Origin: Pleodorina starrii
Taxonomy: Eukaryota > Chlorophyta > Chlorophyceae > Chlamydomonadales > Volvocaceae
Length of the DNA stretch: 64,000 bases
Direction of reading: 5' to 3'
NCBI GenBank assembly: GCA_030267565.1
Contig: BRXU01000009.1
Coordinates: 1,262,001-1,326,000 of the forward strand
The notes beneath the pieces were generated by a model. The model saw only the letters and a list, made by a program, of their open reading frames with translations. It ran no database searches and had not been told where the DNA came from. Position 1 is the first letter of the stretch. Every line of letters starts with the position of its first letter. Positions 37,339 to 50,200 of this stretch are shown here, one piece after another. The translations under genes and the position numbers were made by a program.

Positions 37339-37444
37339 GGGCTGCGCGCTATAGAGCATGGGTACGGGTAGACCTGACGCCTATGGGCACACAGGCCAAA
37401 CTCAATTTAGCCTGAGTACGGCGGGCGCAATTGAACTACAGCAG
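37339..37444 (+). repeat. Split direct repeat B2, right end of the retroelement
   Basis: Second copy of B1. It ends CTACAGCAG and passes into unrelated flanking sequence TCTACCGGGC. Confidence 0.9.
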
Positions 37445-38337
37445 TCTACCGGGCTCTGCCCGTCCGCCTAGCATGCAAGTCGGGCGTTGTACGTACTATT
37501 CTGTACTTGACCTGACCTGACATACACACCAACGTGCCCTGTCACCTTCACGCCTATCAGGCCTAAATCTCGACATTTCCCAACTGGAGCATCTGCGTGT
37601 TCGAAGCAGATATACACAGGTGTTTACAGCTTGCAAGATTACTTCCGTGTGCGACATATCTTCCAATCCGCTGTTATTACAGGCGGGAGCATTTCCCGTA
37701 TTCCGTCAGGGAATCCTGGCGACACCGCCAGGTGCTGCATTTGTCTTCAGTACCCACATTGCCCACACAACATATCCCATCCCAGACGCGCGACCCGACG
37801 AGACAAATCACTTTTGAGCGCATTCTGCAAAATGCACATGTTGCATGAAGATAGCCCTGCAAGTCGCCTGCGCTGGAGGTGAGGCCCCAACACTGTGCAC
37901 AGCCCGAGCAAGAGATGAAATGATCAACGCCGCTACACCATCAAAACAGGTAAAGACATTCCTGGAGGCAGGCCACAGCGCCGCCGTACCATAACTTGTC
38001 CCAGTCGTAAAGCGTACCCCTGTACCTGGCTTACCATACACCCAGTATGGACACATATCCGCCTAACCCAACGCACCGTTGGGCGCACGCGGGGACAGCC
38101 GCCTAATACCCCCATTAGCAGTACATTTATCGGAACGTTCCGCGACGGGGGGCTGTACAATGCGTGCAGCCACACCACCGCCGCGCCGCTATGCAGCGAG
38201 GGACAAAAAGAATTGAGCGGAAAATCTTCTTCAATGCAACGCTGCAAAGTGGCACGAACAGCATGGACACGCGCAACGCAGTACGTCCACAGTTCTCTTG
38301 CCAATCAGCGGCGCCGGCTGCGTACTCCGTCTTACGA
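37445..38337. other. Region downstream of transhydrogenase copy B, likely its 3' UTR
   Basis: This is AT-richer sequence without supported exons. On the minus strand, TGTAA-type motifs occur at 37,677-37,681 and 37,624-37,628, which would give copy B a 3' UTR of about 0.7 kb. The retroelement ends at 37,444, just beyond this point. Confidence 0.4.
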
Positions 38338-41300
38338 CTACGCCTTGACGCCGAGCGCCTCGTGCACGCGGGTGAGCAGCGCGTCGGTCATCTTCTTGGC
38401 GTCACCCAGGAACATCCAGGTGTTGGGCTGCGGGCGGGAGAGCGGCAGAGCGGCAGGCGGGCGACCAGCGGTGAGGACCCAGTGCTAGAACCCAATGAAA
38501 ATCGCCACAACGCGGGCAATTGCACTGTAAGGCTAGCGAAAACCTCGTAAATCCCTTGCACACCATCGTTTTTTTTAAAGCCCGTTCGCATGGGCGAATG
38601 GCGATCGGCAACCCCGACCACGCCACCGCGTGTTGCAAGCGCACGCCCGTACCTTGTAGAACACCGGGTTATCGGCCCCCGCGTAGCCCGCCCCCATGGT
38701 GCGCTTCATGAAGAACACCTGCTTGGAGCGCCACACCTCGATGACGGGCATGCCTGGGGAGCGGGGTAGGTGCAGCGGCAAAAACGGTATGGACCCATGG
38801 GTCAACAGGCCAAGATATCAGGCGCGGCGAGCGGAAAGAGAGTCCATTCCGCATTGCGGCCCAAGAACACCTGCCAGCCCGTTGGTCTCAGTGCCTCAAG
38901 GCGGCGCACACCTCCTCCCACAAACTCCGAGTGCGCCGACGCACCCACCCGTCACTATCCGCCACTCCCGCACTCACCCGCAATGACGGAGTTGGGGTCT
39001 TCCACTGCGGCGCTGTTGACGGTGTCGTTGGCGCCGATGACCAGGCACACGTCCGCATCGTCCAGCTCCTCGTTGATCTCGTCCATCTCGAAAACGACTG
39101 CGGCGACGGCGGGGCGTCAATACGGTAGAAGGCGCGTTTAGGGTACCGTGATGGGAGCCGAATATGCGCGAGGCACAACAAATGCGACGGCGATGCAGGC
39201 GAGATGTGGAAAGCCTGGCAAGGCCCGGGGATGGAAGCGCCAGGCCTTTACTAACATGGCCCGTCAATCCGCCCCGTGCTTGACGCTCACCGTCGTACGG
39301 CACTCCCGCCTCCGCCAGAAGCACGTTGAGCTGGCCGGGCATGCGGCCCGCCACCGGGTGGATGCCGAACTTGACCTGGATGCCCTTCTCCGTCAGGCTC
39401 TTGGCCAGCTCGGCCACCGGGTACTGCGCGTTGGCCACCGCCATGCCGTACCCGGGCACGATGATGACCTTGCTTGCGGAAGTGAGCGCCTCCGCGACAC
39501 CGCCCACATCGATCTCCTGGTGAGTGCCAACCTCCTGCGGGTGGTGGTGGTGGTGGTGGCGAGGGTTTGGGGGAAGGGCTTATAACTCCCATCCGTGCCG
39601 GCATTCCGAGTTCTTCATGGAATAAATGGCGAGTAACGTGGCGGCACAGCACCACGCAGAGACTTTGCCCCGGGCGTGTGAAATCCACCTGCTACAGGTA
39701 AGCGCTTCAGAAGTCGGCAATTGTAAGTGCGATGGAGCCCGGCTCATACTGACCGCCTTTGTGTCGCTTGGCTTGCCCAGGGACTCATAGCCGCCCAAGA
39801 TCACGTTGGCCAGCGAGCGGTTCATGGCCTGCGGGTGACATGAGGGCAAAATGGTTTTGCGGCGGCGCCGGCAAGCGAGGGAGTCACTGCCGCATTGCGC
39901 ACCAGCTGCGGATATTGCCCACACCCCTCACCACCTCAACACAGCAACAAGCCACTCAGTCGCCGAGTGAAGAGCGCAAAGCAGCTCGCCTCCCATCGCC
40001 CTCCCACCGTCCTCCCCGGGTCCTAGCCAACCTGCCCTCGCCCCGCCCCCGCCTGCTTCCTCACCGTGCACATGATGTACGACAGAATGGCTCCCGACGA
40101 GCCGATGAGCGCCCCCACCGTCGTCAGCAGGTCGTTGTTGAGCATGAAGCCCTCGGCGCAAAGCGCGTAGCCCGAGTACGAGTTGAGCAGCGTGATGACG
40201 ACGGGCATGTCGGCACCGCCGATGGACGCAGTCATGTGCGCGCCCTTGATCCCCGCCAGCGCCGCAACGCCCACCAGCGCCGCCACACCTACGCTGGACG
40301 CCTCGTCCCCGGAAGAGGACAGGAAGGCGGCCCCGCAGGCGAGGTTGGCGGCCAGCAGTGCGAGGTTGATCTGGTTCTTGAAGGGCAGGCTGAGCGGCTC
40401 CGACTTGAGCAGGCCGTGCAGCTTGCCGAACGCGACCGCGGAGCCGGTCATGGTCACTGCACCGATGAAGTCGCCCAGGTAGGCAGTCACCTGGAGGGGA
40501 GGCGGGTCGCGGGTCGGGGAACAGGGGCGTGTTGGCAACAGGAGCGACAGGATGCACTGCTGTGGCCGGATAGGGCGGACTGTTGCCGCGAGGCCGACCG
40601 AGGGCCGTCGCCGCGGCGGCAGAAGCGGCATGCCCAGCCTAAGCTCCGTGCTGGTGGCGATGGCGCATGGCTCCCACATGCGCAATATGCCTGCGTGGCG
40701 GACGCCGTGTCGCCGGCACGCAGCCCGCCCCGTACCTTGTGGGTCATGTCGAGGCCGTGCGCGGGGTCGATCGCCATGACGTTGGCAATGGAGGTGGCGG
40801 TTGCTGCCAGGCCCACCAGCGAGTGGAAGGCGGCGACCATCTGGGGCAGCTCAGTGATCTTCATCTTCTTGCCGATGTAGTGGCCGGTGGCTGTGAGCAT
40901 TAAGAGCGGAGTTCGTCGCCGGGGACCACGTGGTAATGTTTATGTGGGCGGGGCCGCATGCAAATGTGGGTGGGAGAGGCCACAGAATGGCGCGAGAATC
41001 AACATGGCAAGGCCTCTGGCACCGACCCGTGGCACAAGCGCCGCACAAAAGCAAGGTCAAGTTGATGCATGACGCCAGAAAAGAGAAAGCAGCCACATTG
41101 GCCAGCGCCTCGAGCTTCGGCGTCAAGCGTCAAACCCAGAACACGGCTGGACTAAGCGCGCCTGGGAGTTCCCAGTGCATACGCCAGCCGCATCCTACCC
41201 CACCACCCGCCCTGCAGCCTCCCGCCCTGCGCTCACCTACTCCGGCTCCCAGCATGGCCAGCACCTGGCCGTACACAGCGCCGGGCGCGTGCATAACACC

Positions 41301-44300
41301 CAGCGTTGTGGCGATACCCGCACCCACGCCAGCCATACCCAACGCGTTGCCTTTGGGGAGGGCAAATAAACAGGAACGGGACAATGTGTGGGTCATTGGG
41401 GATGGGGAGCGGCGAGGCCAGCCGTTCGTCGACACTAGTTTCGAGCCCCGCCCAGCATCGATTCAACTTCGAATTGTGGCGCTTTGCTCGAACGCATGGC
41501 AGGTAGCCTCACGCGCAGCACGTGCAGCAGGGAGGTGGTTCTGACATCTGACATGGCGCGCAGCGCAACAGCCCGACAAAGCCCGGTATCGTGTCAGAGC
41601 CCGACGGATTTCCAACAAGTAGAATACGTTCCTGGCACTGGCTGCGGCAAACAAACCATGTGGAAAGCAGGTGACACTGGGAGTAAGGGACCGATGATGT
41701 GCGGCCCCCATCCTCCCCCTCCCTGCCTCACCGGTGCGCGCGCTGGCCTGGTTGGCGAGGCAGGCGATGGCGGCGATGCACAGCGCGGAGGAGGCGAGGT
41801 AGGCGGCGGAGGTGAGGCCGGGAGAGTCGCCGCCCGCCAGAAGGGAGCCCAATACGTAGCCGCCGATCAGCGTGGCGGCTGGGGTGTGGGGTATGGTAGG
41901 TAGGCAGAGGGCGGAGTCAGCCGGGCCACAGTTGGAATTGAGGAGTCCCTTTTGAACTTGGGGTGCCGGGACGCAGCGAGTGCACAGACCAACAGATGCA
42001 CCAGTGCCCCATTGCATTGATGCAGGATAATTTTGGGTTGCGTTACGCTGTACCAGTAGTGCGGGTCAGGACCCGCAAAACGTGCGGGAGGCGCCCGGGC
42101 CAGGTCACGCCACGGCCGGCCTGCATGCCAAGTTAATCGTCCCAAATCTCACAACGTAGCATCTGCTGTCAGCCCGTGGGCCCCCAAGGGACAACAAGAC
42201 GCGCCCAAAAACGTACAAACCTGGCGCGGCGTACAGCTTGTTATACTCGATGGGATCGGTGGGGCGCTTGAACATGTCCAACATGCGCTGCGTGATCGTG
42301 AAGCCGCCGCCGATGTTGACCGCCGACGCCGCCACCGCCGTCGCCGCCAGCGCCTGGCCGGGCGTGTGCGGCACCACACCGCCGCCCGCCAGCACCATGC
42401 CGGCGACCGCGGTGAGACCCGACACGGCGTTGGTGACGGACATGAGCGGCGAGTGCAGCGCCGGCACGACGCCCCACACCGTCTGGTAGCCGCAGATGGA
42501 GGCCAGTCCGAACTTGGTGAGCATGGAGGAGAAGGCGGCGTTGGGCGAGCCCGCCCCGATCAGCAGCGTACCTGCGCCGTATTTGGGCACCGATATATTT
42601 ACGCTCCGGATGCCCTTTTCCGGAGCATGACGCGACACGAGGGGTGGTCAAGACGTCCTCTTGGCTCCCACCACGCGCGGCAGGCTGAACGGCACTTGTG
42701 CACTCTTACCCGCGATGGCTGCCGAGGTGGTGATGGCGTTTTGCTTGGTGGGCTCGTACAGGTCCACGGGGCCCGTCTCCTTCTTGGTCTCCTTCTCGAC
42801 GTTGGTCTTGGTGTTGGCGACGGGGATGACGCCCGGGGGCGGGGGCCAGCGCAGCTCACCGTCCTCCAGAACCAGCGAGCCGCTGCATGGGGCGGGGCGC
42901 GTGGCAAGGAAAGGGAGCGCGCGCGGGGATTTGAACCAAAAGGCCGCGACGCGCAACAGTGGTCGTCTCTCAACGCACCCGCACCCGCGACCCTCACCAC
43001 TAGCTCCTGAGGCACACCCAAATGCCCCCATCAACGTTAGTCAAACCCAGGCCGAATCACCTCTTGCCACCTCTCCAATTGCCGACCGACCACAGCCCCA
43101 ATGCCGACTGACACTTGAAAATTACAAATCTGCAATCTGGTCCGACGCTCACCGGATGACGGGGTCGGCGTGGTCGATCAGCAGGTGACCCTTGGGTCCG
43201 CCGGTGAAGGGGCCCGCGGACAGCAGCAGCTTGGAGATGTTGTTGGCGTACAGGCTGGACGACTGGCCGGCCATGCGGGAGGGCATGTCGGTGTAGCCAA
43301 CCACCGTGACGCGGTTGGGCGTGCGCACCACCTCACTGGGCTTGGTGTATGCGCAGTTTCCTCCCGCCTCCGCGGACAGGTCCACGATCACGGAGCCGGG
43401 CTTCATGGAGTCGACCATGTCCTTGGTGATGAGCAGCGGGGCGCCCTTGCCCGGAATGAGGGCAGTGGTGATGATGATGTCCACCTCCTTGGCCTGCTCG
43501 GAGAATAGCTTCATCTGCGTGACAAAAGGGGCAGAGACACGCACGCGCCGGGTCAAGCGACAACTCCCATTCAGATTTCGAGATTCAATTTTAATTTTTC
43601 AATTTGGGGATACTTCTTTACCGTTTTCCTTTAGGGATACTCCAGCCCGCATCTTTCCCGTATATCCCTCCCCGCTTTCGTCCGGCCTCGCTCCCTCCGC
43701 TCACCTACCCCTCCCTCCCTCCTTCCTCCCGGCTCACCTCCGCCTCAATGAACGCGGGGCTCATCTCCTTGGAGTAGCCGGTGCCGCTCTCGCCCTCCTC
43801 CTGGATATCCACAGTCAGAAACTCGGCGCCCATGGACTTGGCCTGCTCGCGCACGGCGCCGCGGGTGTCGAACACACGCACGATGGCGCCCAGGCTCTTG
43901 GCGGCGCCCACCGCCGCCAGTCCCGCAACGCCGCCGCCAATGACAAGCACCTTGGCGGGCGGGATGCGGCCGGCGGCGGTGATCTGGCCGTTCAGGAAGC
44001 GCTCGAAGTGCTGCGTCGCCTCGACCACGGCCCTGGGGGTGACACCGGGGCACCGGGGCGTGGGGCAGGGCAGGGACAGGCGGATGAGAAGGACGAAGCA
44101 GGATGGCCCGACCGCCAGCGAAATGTCGGCTGGACGCGCTGCGAAAGCAGCAGCTGCGATGCATCGCAGCAATTGCGTGAGCACGCATGGCAGCAGCAGG
44201 AATGCAGGAGACAAGGTACCCATGTGTTGCCACTCCGGCAGTCGACTGGCTGCTACTGGTTACACCAGCCATCTAAACCTGCGTTAGTCTGGCCCGAGCC

Positions 44301-46178
44301 TCCTGGTTTTCACACGCACCTGTACCCGGCGGTACTGGCCATTGAGGTCAGGGAGTCGAACATCTGGGCGCGACTGCAGTGGGGCGTGGGAGCGGAAACG
44401 GGTGCCGGAAAGGGCGGACAGCATTGTTCCAGCAAGGCAGACGCACAAAGCTCGGACCTAATACCTTCGAAGCGCGGACCGAGTAAACTTCGATGCGCTC
44501 ACGCGGCCTGCAAACCAATTGTCGAACTGGACTAATACCAGACCTGCCCATGACCCGCTGTCGTACCCCGTCCGGCGCCCCTACCTTATGGTGCGGGGGA
44601 TGCAGTCCATGCCTATGGCGGTGGCCTTGCGGCTGGCCAGCGCCTCAATCAGCTCCTTGTTGCGGGAGGGGTACAGGTAGCTCACCAGGCTGCGGAGGGG
44701 AGGGGAACGAAGCACGCGGGGAGGGTGGGAGCAGGTGCAATCAGCATCGGGCATGAGCATTATCGGAACAGCCACCATAGGTTTACGTCACCCGCAGGCT
44801 GTACCGGATGGCATCCGGTGAACGCAGGAAGGACAAGCACGGATAACCCACTTAGGTTTAAATGGCAAGGTTGCTCAAATGCCAAGGCGAGAGAAGCACA
44901 ACATACGCGCATTAATGATAGATCGCAAAGGCCGGGGCATCTGGGGCGAGTGACGGAACGGGTAGTGCTGGCGGAGCGGCTGGCAGTGCACGCCGACGCC
45001 GGCGCTGGGACATCAGTGAACGCGCCGCATACCCACATGGAGCCCTCCTTCATCTTGTCCACCTCCACAGGCGCCGGAGGCCGAACGCGCAGCACGACGT
45101 CGGCGCCGAGCGCCTCGTCGCCGTCCACCAGGGCGGCGCCGGCAGCTACGTACTCGGCATCCTGCGAACATCCGTCGAACCAATCGATTCACGTCGAAGC
45201 AATCGATTCAGAACCGCAATCGCAGATTGGCGTCAAACAGTAAAAGAAACCGTTAGGCTCGGAATCGAATACGGCGGTGTCGCGGCCCCAGATCTGAGGA
45301 GTGTGTTGGGCCCGCGGTTTCGGCAGCCGCACGATATCGTCATCTTTGGCCGAAAGACAAAGATGACCGGCAATCTCACCGTAAATTGCGATTGCTCGCC
45401 GGCGCCCCTCTGGACCAGGACGCTTTTGAAGCCCTGCTTGATCAGGGACGCCACCGCTTGCGGGCTGAGCGCCACGCGCCGCTCGCCGGGCGCGGCTTCG
45501 CGCGGCACGCCTGTGGACAGACCGGACAACCAAACGAAATAACTTAGATTTAAGGAATGCGAAGGCATAACGTGAGGAAATGAACGAGAGCCACAATATC
45601 ATACATGTGCGACAAAATGTACGTGTGCGGAATAAGGAAGCGGTGGCATCGCCGCGATAAGCGAGGTGACGCATAGGACAGGCTTCTTCGCTTACCGATA
45701 ACAAGCTCGGAGTAGGGGATTGGCGTCTTGATGGGCTGGCTGGGCGTGGTGGCTGGGCCGGTTCCCGAGACCGCGCTGGTGCGGACCGTGCGGACATTTG
45801 GGCGGCCGCCGATGACTGGCCGCACGGGCCTGCAACAAATAAAAATATCACCCAGTGCAAACGATAGCTAATTATCGGTAGCAAAGCGACAAGAGCCGTG
45901 GATGTCGACGGAAAGATAATCAAGTTTGTGTCCCGGAAAAAGACCCTCGCGCCGCCGATAGAGCAGAGCCCTCGAGAGGGCAGCAGCCGAGACAATATGT
46001 GTGCGACCGATAGCAGACGCATGAATACCACAGTGGATGCTCATCCCGCCTTTCCGGGAGCTTTCGCGGCGGTATCGTCGCGAAGTCAACGAGACGCGGC
46101 TGCTCACCTGTGCTGAGCCGGGCGGGCCGGCAGGCGGCAAGGCTGCATCTGGCTGCAGAGCACCCTCGACATGATCAT
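38338..46178 (-). CDS. Proton-translocating NAD(P)+ transhydrogenase, fused alpha-beta form, copy B (19 exons)
   Basis: Second full gene for the same enzyme, with the same intron positions and phases as copy A. Exons, 5' to 3': 46178-46108, 45829-45696, 45510-45380, 45161-45037, 44689-44585, 44373-44320, 44032-43738, 43514-43153, 42882-42710, 42571-42221, 41878-41732, 41350-41237, 40890-40736, 40490-40065, 39828-39754, 39534-39291, 39097-38978, 38753-38653, 38427-38338. This gives about 1,090 residues. Domain I spans about 69-425 ([11 protein letters not shown] near 237), linker to 483, membrane domain II about 484-880, domain III about 881-1,090 ([13 protein letters not shown] near 933, GANDTVN near 1,009). 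The basic, Ser/Arg-rich N terminus ([20 protein letters not shown]) looks like an organelle presequence, and an in-frame TGA lies upstream of the ATG. Exon 14 is 6 bp longer than in copy A, in a variable membrane loop. Mitochondrial or plastid targeting cannot be decided here. Confidence 0.92.
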
Positions 46179-47295
46179 GATAAATGCTTGTTTTTGTAGC
46201 GTGCAAACTTTTCCGTGCTGGCGTGAGCTTCAAAATTGTGTATAAAACATAAGCCGACGTTTCGGCCCGCGGGGCTTATCAGTCGTACCTGCGATTTTGC
46301 ATGGCACGTTCGCGCCTTCATTCAAACATACATCAGCTTGTCCCGTTACCGCGTGGCAAAATGCGCGGCGTATGTCACCGGTGGCACTTGTACTTTTGCA
46401 AGTGTACCAGCCCAATGTCGGAAGCGAGGGCGGCTGTCGACCTCCGACGGCAGCCCTCCGGTGTCAGAGACGCTCAGATCGCTTCAGCCACATGAATGAT
46501 AAGATTACGACTAATAGTTTCATATATTATCCTTTAAACTGGATACAAACTGGATACTGGCCCGTGCAGTCAAGAAGGGTCATTGAGCGCTGCTTACGGC
46601 GATGACTGCTGTTGCGCGCTCCTCCCGATAACCGGGACTCCAAGGGAAAACAACTATTATTATTCATGCCATGTTATCATTTCGAAAAGCCTGCAAAGAG
46701 CATGCTAAACATTTGTCGATGATCCATGACGTTCCGGTGATCGTCGGCGTCGGCGAGTGTCGGCGGTGTGGACTCTGGGACCCTCCGCGAAGCGAGGTGT
46801 AGAGCTACGCCGACACCGGCACGTTTACTGTAAAAGGTTTCATTCACAGATAGATGTCTAGTGCAGGTCGGACCTACTGCTTTTCAGCGGCTCCATTCAT
46901 GCAGTCAGACGCGGCCGCTTGAGAGACGCGGCAATCGTCGGCTGAGGCGCAGGGCTGCGGTGACCAACTGGCCGCGCCTCCGTCCCTCTCCTCCCTCACT
47001 AGCCTAATCGCACACACCCCTCGCGCTTCTCGCCTCTACCTCTCCTCGCCATCGGCCAACCTGAACCCTTCACCACCCTCTCCATAGGGACCACATTGAC
47101 ACCCCATGTCCCTTTTGACGGCCCTGCTTTCTCACTTTCGACCCCCATTCTCTTCACCGCCCACCCCCCCCACACACACCACGATCGCCGATGCAACGTC
47201 GTTTGGGGGCACGCACCGCATTGCGGCGGCGCGTCCGTGTCCCGCCGCGCCGACGCGGCCCATCATCGCCGGCGCCGCCACCGCCGCCGGTCCTC
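46179..47295. other. Intergenic region upstream of transhydrogenase copy B
   Basis: It contains the presumed promoter of copy B and the 3' flank of the leucine-rich-repeat gene. The only recognisable feature is a dispersed repeat at 46,255-46,434. No ORF is supported. Confidence 0.5.
46255..46434 (+). repeat. Dispersed ~180-bp repeat, copy 1
   Basis: Starts at TCGGCCCGCGGGGCTTATCA and ends AATGTCGGAAGCGAGGGCGG. It is about 90% identical by eye to 55,434-55,610, in the same orientation. It contains an imperfect hairpin around GGCACTTGTAC and GCAAGTGTACC. It could be a short non-autonomous element (SINE- or MITE-like); no polymerase III boxes were established. Confidence 0.75.
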
Positions 47296-50200
47296 TCACT
47301 CCTGGTCCAGCCACTGCGCCAAGGCGCGCGCAGCGCCACTGGTGCGCAGCTCGTAGCGCTCCGCCGCCGCCGCCTCCTTCAGTGCCTTGGCCCTCAGGCG
47401 AGCGTCCTGCGCGGCGACAGGAGGCAGGCGGGCAGGCGGGTGGGCGCACGCGGTGGGGCAGGCAAGACTTGGCTGGCAAGGCGCTTGGCCGGCAAGGCCG
47501 ACCGGGAGGGCAGGCAGGGCGAGGTGCGAACGCACGGACCCAGCAGTCAAGCACCAGAACACGCTTGTGGAAATGCAAGGCACGGCGAGCGCTCGGGTTC
47601 GTGAGTGGCGCGCGGATTCGTGGCTTCGGAGCACGAGCACCTGCTGCTTGTCGTCAAGGTCCGGCCCCACCACCCAAACCCCGCCACAAGCCCAAAAGCC
47701 CAAACGCCCAATGCTCCCCCCGGCACCAGCGCCGCGCCTCAGCGCCCATCCACGCGACCCCCCCCCCAAGCCCACCTGCTCCTCATACGCTCGCCGGAAC
47801 TTCTCCGCGATGTGCAGCTCTTCCTCCCTCTCGCCCTCGCCGGCGCCGCCCCCGAGCCCCTCCCACGCTTCTCCCGCCACCAGCGCCGCCAGACAGTCAT
47901 CCAGCTGCGGCCGCCCGCCCGCCAACCCCGGTTGCGACGCCTGGGGCTGCTGCTGCGGATGGTGCGGATGGCTTTGATGCTGATGTGAATACGAGTGGGC
48001 TTGTGACAGGAGCGCCTGGCCGGGTCTGTGTACCGGTGGACTACCTTGGGCCGGCTGCTGCTGCTGCTGCGGCCGCGGCTCCGGAGCAATGGCGATACCC
48101 GCGCGCGGCCCGGCCGCCTCGGGCTCTAAGCCCGCACTGCCGGATTCAGCTGTCGCTCCTGCCTGCCGCTGCGGCTGCTGCTGCTGCCGAAGGTGGGGCG
48201 CGGTGTACCTCCCCACACCGCCGCCGGTGCATCCCCTTCCGGCCGCCGCCGCGGAAGGTCTGCCCCCGGGGTGCGGCGTCGATGGCCCGTCCGCGGCCTT
48301 CCCTTCCTGCTTGCGCACGCGAATGATCTGGATGCTTGCCTGGGATCCACAACCAGATCCTGACACGCCGCCGGATCCAATGGCAGCGGTGGCGGCCGTC
48401 CGGCGGCTCCCATCGCTGGGGCAGGCTGCGGCGGCGGACCCGGCCGCCGTCGGCGGAGCCTGCGGTCGCCATTCGCGCTCACTCCCGAACCCCCCCTGCG
48501 CGCGCGGCGGCAGCGCCTCGACAACGGCCACCCGCGGGTTGACCGTCCGGACGATGTGGTGCACGAGAGGCGGCGGGTGGGGCCACACGAGCAGCTTGAG
48601 GCGCTGCAGGCCGCAAGGGATGCCTGGGTCGGGCAGCGGCGAGCCGTCGCCTGCCGGGAACAAGCAAATTTAGGTGTCACAATCGTTGAAATGGTACGCA
48701 AGGGCAAGGGTGATGCAGGTCAGACAACAGCGGCCGCGGTGTAGCACCCATCGTCCTAGGAGAAAGGCAATGGCAGGATAGTCGCGCGGCGGGCCGCGGC
48801 CCCTCAGGCACCACAGCAACTGCACGCCGGGGGGTGCTGGGCACCACCCTCCGCGGCCGCAACAAGCACGCGTCCCGGCCGCCATGGCACCCTCTCCGGC
48901 TCCCACGGCAGCTTCTACCGGTAGTGCCAGGCCGCGCGGGGGCAGCCGCCCGCGCACAACGTCCCGCAAGCCGCACGCCCTCGCCCCGCCCTTCCACGCA
49001 CCTTGCACCACGTCTTCCCAGCTGTCTTGTACGGCATCCGGCGCCTGCTCCCGTACTCGCATGTGCGGCAGCAGCTCCGGAAGCACCTGCACCCAACGCC
49101 GCACCGTTGTCGAGCAGGACACCCCTCCCCTTGCACAGCTCCGGCGCAAGACAGTCTTTCCAACGCCTCCGACCACCGGCAACCCGACCACCCGTCACTC
49201 GGCCGCAAACATCACCCAGGTCATCAGCCACATAGCTCAGCTGCGGACACGGCCAAGACGCTCCCTGTCGAACCGAGCCGCGTTGACCGACCCATGGGAC
49301 ATGGCTGACAGGTAACGTTCGTAAGTATCGCTGGGTCCGCATTCGCCTCCGCGGTCAGCTCCTCGTTCCATCGCTGCGGGCTCGTCTGGTTGGCCCATGA
49401 GGCACTCTGCTCGTCCGAACCCGTGCGTGCGCCCAGTCACCCAGGCGAGATACACACACACACACGCACACATGCATAGCAAGCACGCACGGTACAGCGA
49501 GCGCCATCGCACCTCCAGCATGGCCGCCTCCTGAGCCTTGCAGTCCCCCACCACCAGCAGCAGCTCCAGGGAGGGGCACAGCTCCGGCAGCTCCCGAAGC
49601 AGCGCCGGTGTGGGTGCGGTCAGGCCGGTGAGGTCCAGCGCGCGCAGCCGGGGGCAGCGCAGCAGGGCCTGGCGAGGCGGAGGGGGACGGGGGAGTGGTG
49701 TTGGGGTTTTGAGCGAAGAGAGGGGATGGGGCTGTGGCCAGGGGCGGTGAAATGGGCCGGAGGGAGGTCCGGTTCGGGCGGCCGCCAGCCGGCAGCAGTA
49801 CGATAACCACAACTACTGCACAGGCCGCCCCGCCCGCCTTCCTGCGCTCCGCCACGGCGTCTTTTCCAGCCCGGGATTCCCCGGCCCGGCCCCCGGCCCG
49901 GCCCCAGGTAACACTCACATGCCTCAGCGCCCGCTCCGTCAGCGCCGTGGCCCCCGCCAGGTCCATCAGCGTCCAGCCCTCATCGGCCAGCGCAAGCAGC
50001 ACACGGTTGCTCAGCAAGCCGCGCCGCCTAGGCACACAGCGGGCAGCAGCAGCCCACGGGCAAACGGTTAGGCTTGGCGGATGTGGCGCAATCGCAACCA
50101 CGGGGTATGATGACGTGCCCGACGGGTTTCGCTCGCCCTCGTGAACCTGGGCGCGCCCAAACAGCCCCCTCCCCCATGGAGTGATTGGTCATTGATTACC

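Larger units (their letters stand above)
30536..37444. mobile_element. Tyrosine-recombinase retroelement with split direct repeats (TOC/kangaroo, PAT-like)
   Basis: The element is bounded and interrupted by two pairs of repeats. A1 is 30,536-30,704, B1 is 35,056-35,161, A2 starts at the next base and runs 35,162-35,330, and B2 is 37,339-37,444. A1 and A2 are 169 bp each and appear identical; B1 and B2 are 106 bp each and appear identical. This A1...B1A2...B2 arrangement is the split direct repeat of PAT-like members of the DIRS order, described from Chlamydomonas TOC elements and Volvox kangaroo. The body between A1 and B1 has minisatellites and a broken gag-like frame on the plus strand; the A2-B2 segment has a tyrosine recombinase on the minus strand. 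A reverse transcriptase/RNase H region was not recognised, so the copy is probably dependent on others for reverse transcription. No target-site duplication is visible, as expected for recombinase-mediated insertion. Confidence 0.88.
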
